This document shows, in pieces, positions 7,211 to 14,826 of a stretch of DNA of 64,000 nucleotides (position 1 is its first letter; each line of letters starts with the position of its first letter). Under the pieces are notes generated by a model. It saw only the letters and a program-made list of their open reading frames with translations. It was not told the origin of the DNA and did no database searches. Source of the stretch: Longimycelium tulufanense (GTDB taxonomy: Bacteria > Actinomycetota > Actinomycetes > Mycobacteriales > Pseudonocardiaceae); the NCBI RefSeq assembly GCF_014645795.1, contig NZ_BMMK01000018.1, forward strand, positions 61,542-125,541. The letters run 5' to 3'. The translations under genes were made by a program, and so were the position numbers.

Positions 7211-7812
7211 CGCGCCTCCTCGCGGACCTCGGTGACGGGGCCGTAGTGGCGGGTGAGCTGGTGCCATGCGAGGGGGTCGTTGTCCAGGACAACGCTCTCG
7301 TCGAGGGTCTCGTAGAGCAGGAGCCAGCCGTTGGCGTGGCGTACCCAGGTGCGGCCGTTGTACGCGCGGACGGTGGTGATCTCGGGCCCGGGTTCAGGGT
7401 CGCCGTGGCGCCAGTGGCGGGGTGTGGTGTCCATGTGCTGGCGTTGGGCGTGGAGTTGGCCGGCGTAGGTGAGGACGGCGCGGAGTTGGTCGATCGGGGT
7501 GGGCCCGACAGCGGCATGGGACAGGTCGAGTGCGCGGAGGTCGACCTCGACTAGGCGCATGAGCTCGCGACAGAGTTCGACCTTGCGCTGGTTGGCGTGC
7601 TGGGTGAGTTCCCGCCAGCCGTCGAGTTCGCCGGCGATGCGGCGCAGGACGGGGCCGTAGACGTCGTGTGCGGCGCGGGCCAGAGCGTGGTAGTAGCGCA
7701 TGCCGGGAGGCGTGGGGCGGAAGAGCTGCCGGTCGGCCTTGGCGAGGGCCTGGGCGGCGTGGTCGACCAGTTCCTGGTTCGGGTTGTCGTCGGGTGTCCT
7801 GAGTTCGCTCAC
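7207..7812 (-). CDS. hypothetical element protein, 201 aa
   Basis: The GTG start at 7812 overlaps the stop of the gene upstream. The first 120 residues are helical (QELVDHAAQALAKADRQLF, YYHALARAAHDVYGPVLRRI, RKVELCRELMRLVEVDLRAL); the last 60 are beta-rich (ITTVRAYNGRTWVRHANGWL). No membrane segment or signal peptide is present. It is probably a cytoplasmic accessory protein of the element; I do not recognise a family. Confidence 0.5.
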   Translation of the reverse strand: MSELRTPDDNPNQELVDHAAQALAKADRQLFRPTPPGMRYYHALARAAHDVYGPVLRRIAGELDGWRELTQHANQRKVELCRELMRLVEVDLRALDLSHAAVGPTPIDQLRAVLTYAGQLHAQRQHMDTTPRHWRHGDPEPGPEITTVRAYNGRTWVRHANGWLLLYETLDESVVLDNDPLAWHQLTRHYGPVTEVREEAR

Positions 7813-8066
7813 GGGTGGCTCCTGGTGCGGGTGCGGAGGGCGGCGCGGCACAGGGCGATGCCGCGGCGGTTGATCTCGTCCTGTCGGGGGTGGCGGGGTT
7901 CGGGCAGTGGCCGGTGGGCCAGGTTCGGTTTGCACACGGGGCAGGGGACGGGGTTGTCGACGTCGTACTGCTGCCAGCCGCGGTGGCAGTGGTGCGGGCG
8001 GGCGGGGCTCGGGTGGGGGGTGTCGTCCTCGTCGTCGAGGAGTTCTCCGGTGGGGTCACGACGCAT
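7809..8066 (-). CDS. small zinc-binding protein, 85 aa
   Basis: An acidic N-terminus (LLDDEDDTPHP) is followed by HHCHRGWQQYDVDNPVPCPVC, a probable zinc site, and a basic C-terminal helix (INRRGIALCRAALRTRTR). It overlaps the replication-initiator gene by 11 bases, so the two are translationally coupled; small zinc proteins after the initiator gene are common in actinobacterial integrative elements. Role unknown. Confidence 0.5.
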   Translation of the reverse strand: MRRDPTGELLDDEDDTPHPSPARPHHCHRGWQQYDVDNPVPCPVCKPNLAHRPLPEPRHPRQDEINRRGIALCRAALRTRTRSHP

Positions 8067-9213
8067 CTCGCATCACCGCCTTGGGGTGGCATCGGGGGCA
8101 GGGGCTGGCGCGGCCGTCGTCGTCCCACACGAGCCGGTAGGCGGGTGGTTCGCCGGGGCGGCCGTCGCACTGTCCGCACAGTGGCGGGGGGCCCTGACGT
8201 GATGGGGGCGGCGTGGGGCGGGCGCGGTGGAGGGGCAGGTAGGCGAGGAGCTGGGCGTCGTCGGTGGTCCGCAGGGCGGCGGCCAGATCACTGGGGCGGT
8301 GGTGGCGGGTGAACGCGTCGACGATGGCGGCGGCCTCGGGTCGGGTCACGTCCAGCCGGTAGGCCACCGTGCGTACGCAGGGGTGGTCCGGGGCGGTCTC
8401 GGGCACGGGAGTCTCCTGGGGTGGCGGGTGTTGCGGGGTGGTGTCGTCGGCCGGTGGGCGCGGGGGTGGCAGTACCGCGGCGACGGGCAGGGGGTCGTTC
8501 TCGCGCGCATACGCGTGTGCGTGCGCGGTCTCCTGGTCACCTAAAGGTGACCAGAGTCGGGTGGTCTCTTGTGTGGGTTGGTCACTACGCGCGCGACACC
8601 CAGGTGGCACGAGTTCTGCCGTGGAGGCGACACCGGTGTCACCAGTTTCACTGTCCACAGGGCACGGGTTGGCTTCTGATGCCAGAGCTGTGGCATCTGT
8701 TCCCGAGTTGTCCACAGGCGCCGGGTCCACAACTGGTGCCACCCAGGCGGCACCAGTTGTGGACAACTCGGAACCGGTGTCTGCCGGGGCGTGGCCGGTG
8801 TTCTCGGTGTCGGTGCCAGGAGTGGCATCTGTTTCCGGTGCCGGCTCGGTGTCGCGCTCGGCCGGGTCGAGCAGCTCGACGCGCTCGAGCAGGTCGGTGG
8901 GGATGGTGAGCCGGTACTCGGTGGCACGCCGGCCACGGCCGCGGCCGCCGCCGCGCCGTACCACCTGCAGCAGGCCGAGCTTGGTGCGCAGGTAGGCCAG
9001 GCAGCGGGCCACGGTGCGCAGGCTGTGTCCGGTGATCTCGGCCAACGTCTTGTTGCCGGGGAAGATCCGGGTGCCGTCGGGGTCGGCGTAACTGGCCAAC
9101 AGGAACCCGTAGGATTTGATGGTCCATGGCAACGTCCTGATGCGACGCAGGATCCGCTCCCACTCGAAGCGGCCACATGGCATCAGTTCCGCAGAAGATG
9201 TCATCAGTTCCAT
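8056..9213 (-). CDS. winged-helix replication initiator-like protein
   Basis: The 385-residue protein starts with a winged-helix domain (residues 15-110; LPWTIKSYGFLLASYADPDG, FPGNKTLAEITGHSLRTVARCLAYLR, then basic RRGGGRGRGRRATEYRL), the arrangement of phage and plasmid replication organisers. Residues 115-270 are a low-complexity Thr/Pro/Asp linker whose codons contain the DnaA-box and palindrome cluster listed separately. The C-terminal part has a helical domain (VRTVAYRLDVTRPEAAAIVDAF) and a closing zinc ribbon (CGQCDG ... CPRCHPK). It probably binds its own coding sequence as origin, as is known for some actinobacterial integrative elements; that is inference here. Confidence 0.65.
   Translation of the reverse strand: MELMTSSAELMPCGRFEWERILRRIRTLPWTIKSYGFLLASYADPDGTRIFPGNKTLAEITGHSLRTVARCLAYLRTKLGLLQVVRRGGGRGRGRRATEYRLTIPTDLLERVELLDPAERDTEPAPETDATPGTDTENTGHAPADTGSELSTTGAAWVAPVVDPAPVDNSGTDATALASEANPCPVDSETGDTGVASTAELVPPGCRARSDQPTQETTRLWSPLGDQETAHAHAYARENDPLPVAAVLPPPRPPADDTTPQHPPPQETPVPETAPDHPCVRTVAYRLDVTRPEAAAIVDAFTRHHRPSDLAAALRTTDDAQLLAYLPLHRARPTPPPSRQGPPPLCGQCDGRPGEPPAYRLVWDDDGRASPCPRCHPKAVMRDAS
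8533..8554. repeat. 10-bp perfect inverted repeat in initiator linker codons
   Basis: CTGGTCACCT and its exact complement separated by AA. It lies inside the initiator gene about 100 bases from the DnaA-box cluster on the side of the gene's 3' end, and could be an initiator-binding site belonging to the same putative origin. Confidence 0.5.
8651..8769. other. candidate replication origin: DnaA-box-like cluster with nested palindromes
   Basis: Within 119 bases there are two exact actinobacterial DnaA boxes (TTGTCCACA at 8708-8716 and inverted at 8758-8766) and two near matches (CTGTCCACA at 8651, GGGTCCACA at 8723). A 16-bp perfect inverted repeat pairs 8725-8740 with 8749-8764 across an 8-base spacer, and an outer 9-bp pair joins 8705-8713 to 8761-8769. 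A 12-base direct repeat GTGGCATCTGTT flanks the region at 8690 and 8822. All of it lies in the flexible linker of the initiator gene, where the protein sequence is least constrained. Confidence 0.5.
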
Positions 9214-9322
9214 GGGCGTTCCTGTCGGGGTGGGGCGGCCGCCGGTCCATGGCCGGTGGCCGCCCTGACGGTCGTATGACAGGCGACCCGGATCGGGTCA
9301 GGGGTACGGGCGTGGTCCCGGG

Positions 9323-9721
9323 TTAGGAACCGGCCCCGCTGTGGGTGCCGAAGCCACCGCGCAGGATCGGACCTCCAGCGGCGGGGACACCCCGGGCGAT
9401 GGCGCCGTGGGTGGGGCGCCGGAAACTCCCCTTGGCGGGGGCGACGCGCTGGCCCACGGCCGGCGCGCGACGGTCACCACCGGTGGTGCTGTAGAAGAAC
9501 CACAGGGTGCCGTCACCGGAGACGTCGTCGTAGTCGTCGTCGCAGCGGTCGTCCGCGACCCGTTGCTGGGTCGCCGGATCCACGCACACCGCGGCGTAGT
9601 CGTACACGGGTGCGGGTTCGTCGCAGCCGGCCAGCAGCAGGGCGGCGACCGCGGCCGTCAGTGGCGCGGCCACCCTGGCCGACCGCAACCGACGCCGGCC
9701 GCCACGATCCCTGTCACGCAC
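9323..9721 (-). CDS. putative lipoprotein, 132 aa
   Basis: A basic N-terminus is followed by a hydrophobic segment and a lipobox (AAVAALLLAGC, lipid cysteine at about residue 33), so export and lipid anchoring are likely. The mature part has a YAAVCVDPATQQRVADDRCDDD cluster with two cysteines, a WFFY strand and a Gly-rich tail ending RGGFGTHSG. That tail pattern recurs in actinobacterial phage and integrative-element membrane proteins. The start GTG (9721) overlaps the preceding gene by 8 bases. The role on the cell surface is unknown; superinfection or entry exclusion is one possibility. Confidence 0.55.
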   Translation of the reverse strand: MRDRDRGGRRRLRSARVAAPLTAAVAALLLAGCDEPAPVYDYAAVCVDPATQQRVADDRCDDDYDDVSGDGTLWFFYSTTGGDRRAPAVGQRVAPAKGSFRRPTHGAIARGVPAAGGPILRGGFGTHSGAGS

Positions 9722-9944
9722 AGTCGCGGCACCTCTTCCGCTCCGACAGCTGCTGCGGTAGCGGGGTCGGATGCAGCGGTGCGAGGAGCCGGTGGTGGCC
9801 GCATGGCAGACACAGCAGCCAGTCCCGGGTCACCACACGCCGGCCGGGACGGTGACACACCACGCACGGGGCGGGCTCGATCACGTTGAGGGCCCGATCC
9901 TGCTCGGCCGGAACCACGGCGGTGACAGCGGTGACGAACGGCAT
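9714..9944 (-). CDS. small zinc-binding protein, 76 aa
   Basis: Contains CVVCHRPGRRVVTRDWLLCLPCGHH, a four-cysteine zinc ribbon, and ends RKRCRDCA. The ATG at 9944 lies two bases after the stop of the upstream membrane-protein gene, so I use it rather than the upstream in-frame extension. Function unknown. Confidence 0.5.
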   Translation of the reverse strand: MPFVTAVTAVVPAEQDRALNVIEPAPCVVCHRPGRRVVTRDWLLCLPCGHHRLLAPLHPTPLPQQLSERKRCRDCA

Positions 9945-9946
9945 CG

Positions 9947-10147
9947 CTACCACCAGCCCAGCAGCCACAACGACAACGGGACGATCAATGCCCAGTACGC
10001 GAGCAGCAGGACCGCGAGCGCGGCCGCGTCGCGCCGACAACCGTCGCGCCAGGTCCGGACAGTCACAGCGATGCCGTAGACTGTGATGCCCAGGGCCACC
10101 GCGGGCATGAGGATCGTGCGGATCGTGTCGACTAGGTGCTCATCCAT
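9947..10147 (-). CDS. small two-helix membrane protein, 66 aa
   Basis: Two hydrophobic helices (ILMPAVALGITVYGIAVTV and AAALAVLLLAYWALIVPLSL) flank a basic loop TWRDGCRRD, giving a hairpin with both ends on the same side. It overlaps the upstream 236-residue gene by 8 bases. No function is recognised. Confidence 0.5.
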   Translation of the reverse strand: MDEHLVDTIRTILMPAVALGITVYGIAVTVRTWRDGCRRDAAALAVLLLAYWALIVPLSLWLLGWW

Positions 10148-10850
10148 CGCCGTCCTCCCCACCCTGCTCGAGTCGCGGCAGCGGCCGGCAGAACGGGCAC
10201 TGTGGACCGTGATGGGCGCGGCCGCAGCGGGCGCAGTACCACGGCGACGGAAGTTGACTGGTGCCGGTGAGCCGCGCGTCCGGGTCCCCGGGGGTGCACC
10301 GGCACCGGCCGCGGCGCGCGGGTGCGGCCGCCAGTTTTCGCTCGGCCTGCTCGAGCTGCTGCATGACGTGATGCAGACGTTCCTGCAACCAGTCGGCGCG
10401 ACGCTGCCACCGTCGCTCCATGGCCTGGAGCGCGAGGATCCGGTCCCGGCCGGCGCGGACCTGCTCGGCCGTGACCACCGGGGCAACGTTCACTCCGAGA
10501 TCAGCGAGCAGTGACCGCAGACCGCGGTGATAGGAGTTCGCTGCGTCACGCTGACGCTTCCATAACTCCTTCACAAGCTCGCCGTCCGGGTGCACATGGC
10601 CCAGTACCACAGCGAGCTCAGCGAGGGGCTGGATCGGCCAGCCGGCGACGTCCTGATCTCGGAGCCCCGGAGGCGAGGGCGTGATCTCCGGAGTGAGATA
10701 ACGCCAGTAGTGATACGGCTCGCGACCGATCGGCAGCTTGATCACACGACGGGCACACAGTGCGAGAGGATGATCCTCGGGATGGACGCGGACGGTACCC
10801 AGTGGATCGGTGGCCGGATCCCCGGCGGGCAGGAGAGAGTCAGTCGCCAT
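10140..10850 (-). CDS. element protein with coiled coil and C-terminal zinc ribbon, 236 aa
   Basis: The first 130 residues are of no recognised family (a RVIKLPIGREPYHYWRYL stretch, then helices). Residues 130-185 form a coiled coil (ILALQAMERRWQRRADWLQE onward). The C-terminus is rich in cysteine (CRCTPGD, WYCARCGRAHHGPQCPFCRP), a double zinc ribbon. The combination suggests a nucleic-acid-binding adaptor. It is in the middle of the early operon and overlaps its upstream neighbour by 11 bases. Confidence 0.5.
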   Translation of the reverse strand: MATDSLLPAGDPATDPLGTVRVHPEDHPLALCARRVIKLPIGREPYHYWRYLTPEITPSPPGLRDQDVAGWPIQPLAELAVVLGHVHPDGELVKELWKRQRDAANSYHRGLRSLLADLGVNVAPVVTAEQVRAGRDRILALQAMERRWQRRADWLQERLHHVMQQLEQAERKLAAAPARRGRCRCTPGDPDARLTGTSQLPSPWYCARCGRAHHGPQCPFCRPLPRLEQGGEDGDG

Positions 10851-11211
10851 GGTCGGTCACCTCCACGCGGTCGGTCACGTCCATGCCGCGCTGCCGCAGC
10901 AGCACGGCCACGTTGCGGGCCAGGCGTTGAGGCCACCGGGAGTCGTGACCGCCGACCGCGGCCGCGACCACCAATGCCTGTTCGAGTTCCCGTTCAGACA
11001 CCGCCCGGCTCGGTACGCGCAGCAGCCCGTGGAGGTAGCCCAGGTGCACTGCGTGCGCCCGGTTCCGCGCCCCCAGCTTCCGGAACAGGTGCCGGATGTG
11101 GGTTTTGACGGTGCTTTCCTCGAGGTACATCAGGCGGGCGATCTCGATGTTGGTGCGCCCCTGGGACAGGTGCACCAGTAGTTCGCGCCGCCGCGGCGAC
11201 AGGGATGTCAT
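10840..11211 (-). CDS. LuxR-type HTH regulator without receiver domain (copy 1)
   Basis: A 123-residue protein that starts almost directly with a LuxR/GerE DNA-binding domain (LSPRRRELLVHLSQGRTNIE, IARLMYLEESTVKTHIRHLF) and continues with LGARNRAHAVHLGYLHGLL. There is no receiver, PAS or ligand domain; the remainder is a short helical tail. Its start overlaps the stop of the second HTH gene in ATGA fashion. LuxR-type stand-alone HTH proteins usually bind DNA as dimers and activate or repress transcription; here the target is probably an element promoter. Confidence 0.65.
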   Translation of the reverse strand: MTSLSPRRRELLVHLSQGRTNIEIARLMYLEESTVKTHIRHLFRKLGARNRAHAVHLGYLHGLLRVPSRAVSERELEQALVVAAAVGGHDSRWPQRLARNVAVLLRQRGMDVTDRVEVTDHGD

Positions 11212-11684
11212 GCCTGGGCCTCCTCGCTGCCGTGGCATGGGGATTCCGGTGCGGCGAGCAGGCCGGCGAGGTGGGCGAGATGCACGGCGTGCGTGATGTT
11301 GCGGGCGCCCAGCATGTACCGCACGGCCGCCACGTGGTGCTCCACGCGCCGGGTGGTGATGCCGAGGAACCGGGCGGCGCTCTCCTGGGTGTGTCCCTCG
11401 GCCAACAGGCGCAGTACCTCACGCTGCTGAACAGAGATCATCGGCGCTGGGTCGTCGCCGGCCAGCGCACGCCGACCCGCGTCGGTGAGGACATAGGGAA
11501 CCTCGGTGCTGTCGGCCGGCGAGGACGGCACCTCGATCAATCCGGCCTGGACCAGGCGCCGTACGGCGGCGGCCTGCGTCCTGGTGACGCGGTGGGGATG
11601 CCAACCCGTCTCGTCACGACGGGCGATGATCGCCCACTGCGCGACGCGGGACAGCGTGCGGGCAAGAAGCGGGGTTGGTCTCAT
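11208..11684 (-). CDS. LuxR-type HTH regulator with N-terminal winged-helix segment (copy 2)
   Basis: Residues 85-150 are a GerE-type domain (ISVQQREVLRLLAEGHTQES, ARFLGITTRRVEHHVAAVRY) ending LGARNITHAVHLAHLAGLL, close to the same region of the neighbouring gene. The first 80 residues look like a small winged helix (RTQAAAVRRLVQAGLIEVPS, VPYVLTDAGRRALAGDD), so the protein may have two DNA-binding domains. It overlaps the adjacent genes on both sides. Confidence 0.6.
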   Translation of the reverse strand: MRPTPLLARTLSRVAQWAIIARRDETGWHPHRVTRTQAAAVRRLVQAGLIEVPSSPADSTEVPYVLTDAGRRALAGDDPAPMISVQQREVLRLLAEGHTQESAARFLGITTRRVEHHVAAVRYMLGARNITHAVHLAHLAGLLAAPESPCHGSEEAQA

Positions 11685-12133
11685 GACGTCTCCGGTGGCG
11701 TGGTCGTGATCTCGCTGACGTGCACCAGATGCCCCAGTCCGTCCGGGGTGTGGCCGTAGAGGACCCGGTCGTCGATCTGGGCCTCGACCGTGAACTCCAC
11801 CGTGGTCTCGACTTGGCCGTACAGCGGGAAACGGGTGGTGACGGTGACGGTCTGGCCGGCCAGCGGATGCGCCGTCTCGTGACTCACCGGCCGGCCGCTG
11901 TCGCACGGGTCCGGCGTAGGGGATGATGATGTGGACACGAGATTCCTCTGGGATGTTCTCGGTGTTGTTGACGGGGTGTCACCGCTGCGGGCGGACACGA
12001 GTCCGCCCGCAGCGAGCAACAGCGCGACGGCCAGCACCACGCAACAGCCACTGCCCTGCCCCCGCGGCGGACCCTGCGGCAGCCAGCGGGCATGGCGATG
12101 CAATGGCCGACCATCCGAAGTGGACCGACTCAC
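11681..12133 (-). CDS. membrane-anchored exported protein, 150 aa
   Basis: Starts at GTG 12133, whose GTGA overlaps the upstream stop. A basic N-terminus precedes one hydrophobic helix (CCVVLAVALLLAAGGLVSA, about residues 30-48), then a Ser/Thr-rich stalk and a beta-rich outer domain (TVTVTTRFPLYGQVETTVEF, VLYGHTPDGLGHLVHV). It is probably a type II membrane protein facing outward. Function unknown. Confidence 0.5.
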   Translation of the reverse strand: MSRSTSDGRPLHRHARWLPQGPPRGQGSGCCVVLAVALLLAAGGLVSARSGDTPSTTPRTSQRNLVSTSSSPTPDPCDSGRPVSHETAHPLAGQTVTVTTRFPLYGQVETTVEFTVEAQIDDRVLYGHTPDGLGHLVHVSEITTTPPETS

Positions 12134-12564
12134 GCGGTGGACTCCGCCGGCGTGAGAGGCCACCGCAGCGCGTTCAGATCCACCCGTAGCGGTTCGCCAC
12201 GACTCGGCGGCGGCAACTGCCGAGCCAACGCCGCGGCGGTCTCGTCGAAGGCCGACGCCTTCACCACGACCCGGACACCGGTCTCGGGCAGCCGGCCGGC
12301 GGCGACGATCTCGACCTCGACGACCGACGCCGTGAGCTGCCCGTACCGGTGATGCAGCTCGATCACGACCTCGTCCAGGCTCTCCGCCCAGGCGGTGAAC
12401 TCGGGCACCCTGGCCACCGCGAACGACGCCCGCACACTGATCTGAACGGGAGCGGATCCCTCGGCGGCCGTGAGGTAGACGCCCACCGGAGCGGGAAGCC
12501 CCGGCCGGGCAGCGACGTGAGTACCCAGCGCGTCATGCGCCGCCCACAGCGAGGTGGTGCTCAT
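12130..12564 (-). CDS. hypothetical element protein, SLDEV family copy A
   Basis: A 144-residue cytoplasmic protein with alternating strands and helices (ISVRASFAVARVPEFTAWAE, SLDEVVIELHHRYGQLTASV). The segment AWAxSLDEVxIEL and the following strand are shared with the protein at 13508-13903, so the two are likely paralogues. The ATG start at 12564 overlaps the upstream stop. No known domain. Confidence 0.5.
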   Translation of the reverse strand: MSTTSLWAAHDALGTHVAARPGLPAPVGVYLTAAEGSAPVQISVRASFAVARVPEFTAWAESLDEVVIELHHRYGQLTASVVEVEIVAAGRLPETGVRVVVKASAFDETAAALARQLPPPSRGEPLRVDLNALRWPLTPAESTA

Positions 12565-12791
12565 TCGGGACCTCTTTCCGGAGAGACGCCATGCAGGACA
12601 CTCCGGGCCATCAGACGGGCGCCCTCGGCGAGGAGCACGTCCGCAGCGCGTCGAGACGCGATCTCGTCGACCACGCGTGCGAGTGCGGTGACGTCCAGGG
12701 CCGTCGGGCCGAGTTGCCATTCCGCCGCGCGGGCCAGCAGCTCGTCGGCCACCTCAGCCTGGGTGGTGCTGGTGTCGTCGCGGTCGGTCAT
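12561..12791 (-). CDS. small helical protein, 76 aa
   Basis: An almost fully helical acidic protein (AEVADELLARAAEWQLGPTA, LARVVDEIASRRAADVLLAE). It overlaps its neighbours at both ends. There is no membrane segment or cysteine. Function unknown; the size and charge would suit an adaptor or anti-regulator, but nothing in the sequence proves it. Confidence 0.45.
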   Translation of the reverse strand: MTDRDDTSTTQAEVADELLARAAEWQLGPTALDVTALARVVDEIASRRAADVLLAEGARLMARSVLHGVSPERGPE

Positions 12792-13231
12792 GCCCGCTCA
12801 CCGTTTTCGGCCAGCAGCGGCGTACAGCGCCACTCCACTTGCTCGACGGTGCGGGTCCGTGTGACCGTCGGCGCCGCGGCCACGACCTCGGGGTCTGGCA
12901 CCTCTTCGGTCACCGTCTCGGTGCCGACCACCACGCGCTCACACACCCGCTCACGCTCGGCATAGACGTACAGGGTGACGGGTCCCCACGTGAGGTTGAC
13001 GCCGAAGTACTTGCCGTCGGAGTCCTTGGTGATCTGGGCGCCGTGCCGCTTGCCGGCGCGGGCGAACGCGGCCAGGAGTGCCTTGTGGTCGTTCTCGCCG
13101 CTGAAGAGAGGACTGATGATGCGTTCCAGGGAATAGCGGAGCCGCTCCGCGAGTGCCGGATTGTCCTCGATCAGGTCGGCGAGTGCGCGCAGGCCCGCGG
13201 CCTGCTGTTGGGCAAAGGTCAGTTCAGACAT
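12788..13231 (-). CDS. hypothetical element protein, 147 aa
   Basis: Starts MSELTFAQQQAAGLRALADL, followed by a helix, a beta-rich region (GVNLTWGPVTLYVYAERERV) and a Thr/Val/Glu-rich tail with EVEWRC-like ending. It resembles small conserved proteins of actinobacterial phages and integrative elements in which an N-terminal helical domain (xxGLRxLADxLExxP) is typical. Soluble; role unknown. Confidence 0.5.
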   Translation of the reverse strand: MSELTFAQQQAAGLRALADLIEDNPALAERLRYSLERIISPLFSGENDHKALLAAFARAGKRHGAQITKDSDGKYFGVNLTWGPVTLYVYAERERVCERVVVGTETVTEEVPDPEVVAAAPTVTRTRTVEQVEWRCTPLLAENGERA

Positions 13232-13511
13232 CGGGGTGTCCTTCCGTGGACAGTCGCCGCCACAGCCACACCGCGGCGCAGGGCACGGCGACAGCAACGA
13301 CGAAGAAGAGGAACAGGGCGAGGAACTGCCCGAGCCGGGACAGTCCCCAGTAGGCGGTCAGAACCGCGTGCGCAGCGATGGCGACCATGCCCAGCGCGAC
13401 GGCGGCCAGGGCCAGCAGCGTGAGCACGGCCACGGCAAGGTTGATCGCGTCCGCAACGCGCTCGAGCACAACGTCCCAGCGGGGACGGTGCGACCGGGAG
13501 GACGTGGTCAT
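13224..13511 (-). CDS. small two-helix membrane protein, 95 aa
   Basis: Two long hydrophobic helices (INLAVAVLTLLALAAVALGM and GQFLALFLFFVVAVAVPCAA) with basic flanks. The ATG at 13511 overlaps the upstream stop; an ATG three codons earlier is possible. It is one of several small hairpin membrane proteins in this operon; no function is recognised. Confidence 0.5.
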   Translation of the reverse strand: MTTSSRSHRPRWDVVLERVADAINLAVAVLTLLALAAVALGMVAIAAHAVLTAYWGLSRLGQFLALFLFFVVAVAVPCAAVWLWRRLSTEGHPDV

Positions 13512-13903
13512 CGGCGACACCTCCGTGCCGCCGCCGACGCCTGGTCGGCCCAGCGGCGCAGCGGACCCAGGCCGAGCGTGACTCGCTCGAACCGGGCCAC
13601 CGGCGGGATCTCAGAGGCGGGGATCTGCAGCACCGACCACACCCGCAGCGACAGCTGTCCGAGCAGGCCGTGGACGTGGACGAACGGCCCGTGGTCCAGG
13701 CACCGCAGCTCGATACGGACTTCGTCGAGGCTGCGCGCCCATGCCAGCAGCCCGGCGGGCTCCGGGCGCCCGAGATGCGCGGCGACGTCGTTCTGGCTGG
13801 TGGCCAGAGCGAGTTCGGCCAGGTCGGGCAACTCGTGGTCGACCATGTGCCGGCCGAGAGTGACCAGCGCCGGACCCTGGGCGTAGGAGGTGACGGCGGT
13901 CAT
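13508..13903 (-). CDS. hypothetical element protein, SLDEV family copy B
   Basis: A 131-residue soluble protein. The centre (LLAWARSLDEVRIELRCLDH, then VHVHGLLGQLSLRVWSVL) matches the AWAxSLDEVxIEL region of the protein at 12130-12564, so a duplication within the element is likely. It ends in a basic helix (LRRWADQASAAARRCRR). The start ATG overlaps the stop of the upstream gene. Confidence 0.5.
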   Translation of the reverse strand: MTAVTSYAQGPALVTLGRHMVDHELPDLAELALATSQNDVAAHLGRPEPAGLLAWARSLDEVRIELRCLDHGPFVHVHGLLGQLSLRVWSVLQIPASEIPPVARFERVTLGLGPLRRWADQASAAARRCRR

Positions 13904-14484
13904 CGCGGGCCACCCCCGTCCGTGGGCCGGCGGACCTCGGTCAACGCGTCCCTCGCCCGGCCGCCCAGCTCGAGGTCGAGGGCGAGGGCTGCCGAGCGCG
14001 CCGGAAACTGGATCCACCGACTGGATGAGGCCAGCCGGCATCCGTAGGAGGCGCCGCCGCGGGCCAGGTGGGAGGCCACCTGGGCGGCGTCACGCAGGTG
14101 CGTAGTCGGCCAGGCGATCACCACGTCGACCACACCCAGCACCACCAGGTGCTCCTCGTCGATGCCGAACTCGGCGGCCTCCGGGGAGGCGTAGCCATCC
14201 GCCGTCAGATGGCAGGTACACGACCAGGCCCACCAGTCGGCGTGCCCGGTGATCGTGACCGTGTGATCCGCCGCGGCCAGCACATCGCGGGCCAACTGCT
14301 CAGCCGAGCACGGGTCCCCGCACCGGCGGTGCCGACCGGATTCGTGATCGGCCAGGGCCTGACGCAGCACATAGGAGGCGTTCGGGTCACCGCCGGTCGC
14401 GGTGAGATGGTCGATCGCGGCCGCCAACACCCGGTCCGCCGGCGAACGGACGGTTCTGGCCTCGATAGGTTGTGACTGGGTCAT
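13900..14484 (-). CDS. hypothetical element protein, 194 aa
   Basis: An N-terminal helical region (ADRVLAAAIDHLTATGGDPN, LRQALADHESGRHRR) is followed by a CGDPCSAEQLARDVL motif and a beta-rich area with two cysteines (WWAWSCTCHLTADGYAS). No membrane segment. It is the second gene of the minus operon after the Xis-like gene and the first of the unbroken overlapping series. Function unknown. Confidence 0.45.
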   Translation of the reverse strand: MTQSQPIEARTVRSPADRVLAAAIDHLTATGGDPNASYVLRQALADHESGRHRRCGDPCSAEQLARDVLAAADHTVTITGHADWWAWSCTCHLTADGYASPEAAEFGIDEEHLVVLGVVDVVIAWPTTHLRDAAQVASHLARGGASYGCRLASSSRWIQFPARSAALALDLELGGRARDALTEVRRPTDGGGPR

Positions 14485-14613
14485 GAGAGTCGATTCCTCT
14501 CGTGATCAAGGCGGGCCGTATCCGGGGAAGCGGGTGCGGCCCGCCGTCCATCTGTGCGGTGGTGGTGCCCGCACCGGCCGCGGATGAGAGGCCGGCACGG
14601 CCGGTGCGGGGGT

Positions 14614-14826
14614 CTAGGCCGACCGCAGACGCGGTCCGCGCCGGCGGGTCCGCTGCTGGAGTCCGCGGATCCACGCGTCGGCGTCCTGCTGGTGGATCAG
14701 CCAGCGGCCGCCGTCACAGCGCTGATGGCCGACCAGCTGGCCGGCGCGCAGCGCCTTCTCGACGGTCTTGGGGTGCATGCGGGCGTAGTCCGCGACCTCG
14801 GCAGGGGTCATCCAGGGCGTGGTCAT
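14614..14826 (-). CDS. excisionase-like HTH protein (HTH_17/MerR type)
   Basis: A 70-residue protein reading MTPAEVADYARMHPKTVEKA, LRAGQLVGHQRCDGGRWLIH, DADAWIRG: the standard helix-turn-helix-wing of small Xis proteins and AlpA-like regulators. In integrated elements these bend att DNA and turn the integrase toward excision, and may also regulate early genes. It overlaps the XRE repressor gene by 4 bases and is therefore transcribed from the repressor promoter. Confidence 0.7.
   Translation of the reverse strand: MTTPWMTPAEVADYARMHPKTVEKALRAGQLVGHQRCDGGRWLIHQQDADAWIRGLQQRTRRRGPRLRSA

Noticed and set aside
8690..8833. Repeats near the initiator considered as a CRISPR array
   Set aside because: The repeats are few, short and in inverted orientation without regular spacers; they fit an origin or initiator site better.
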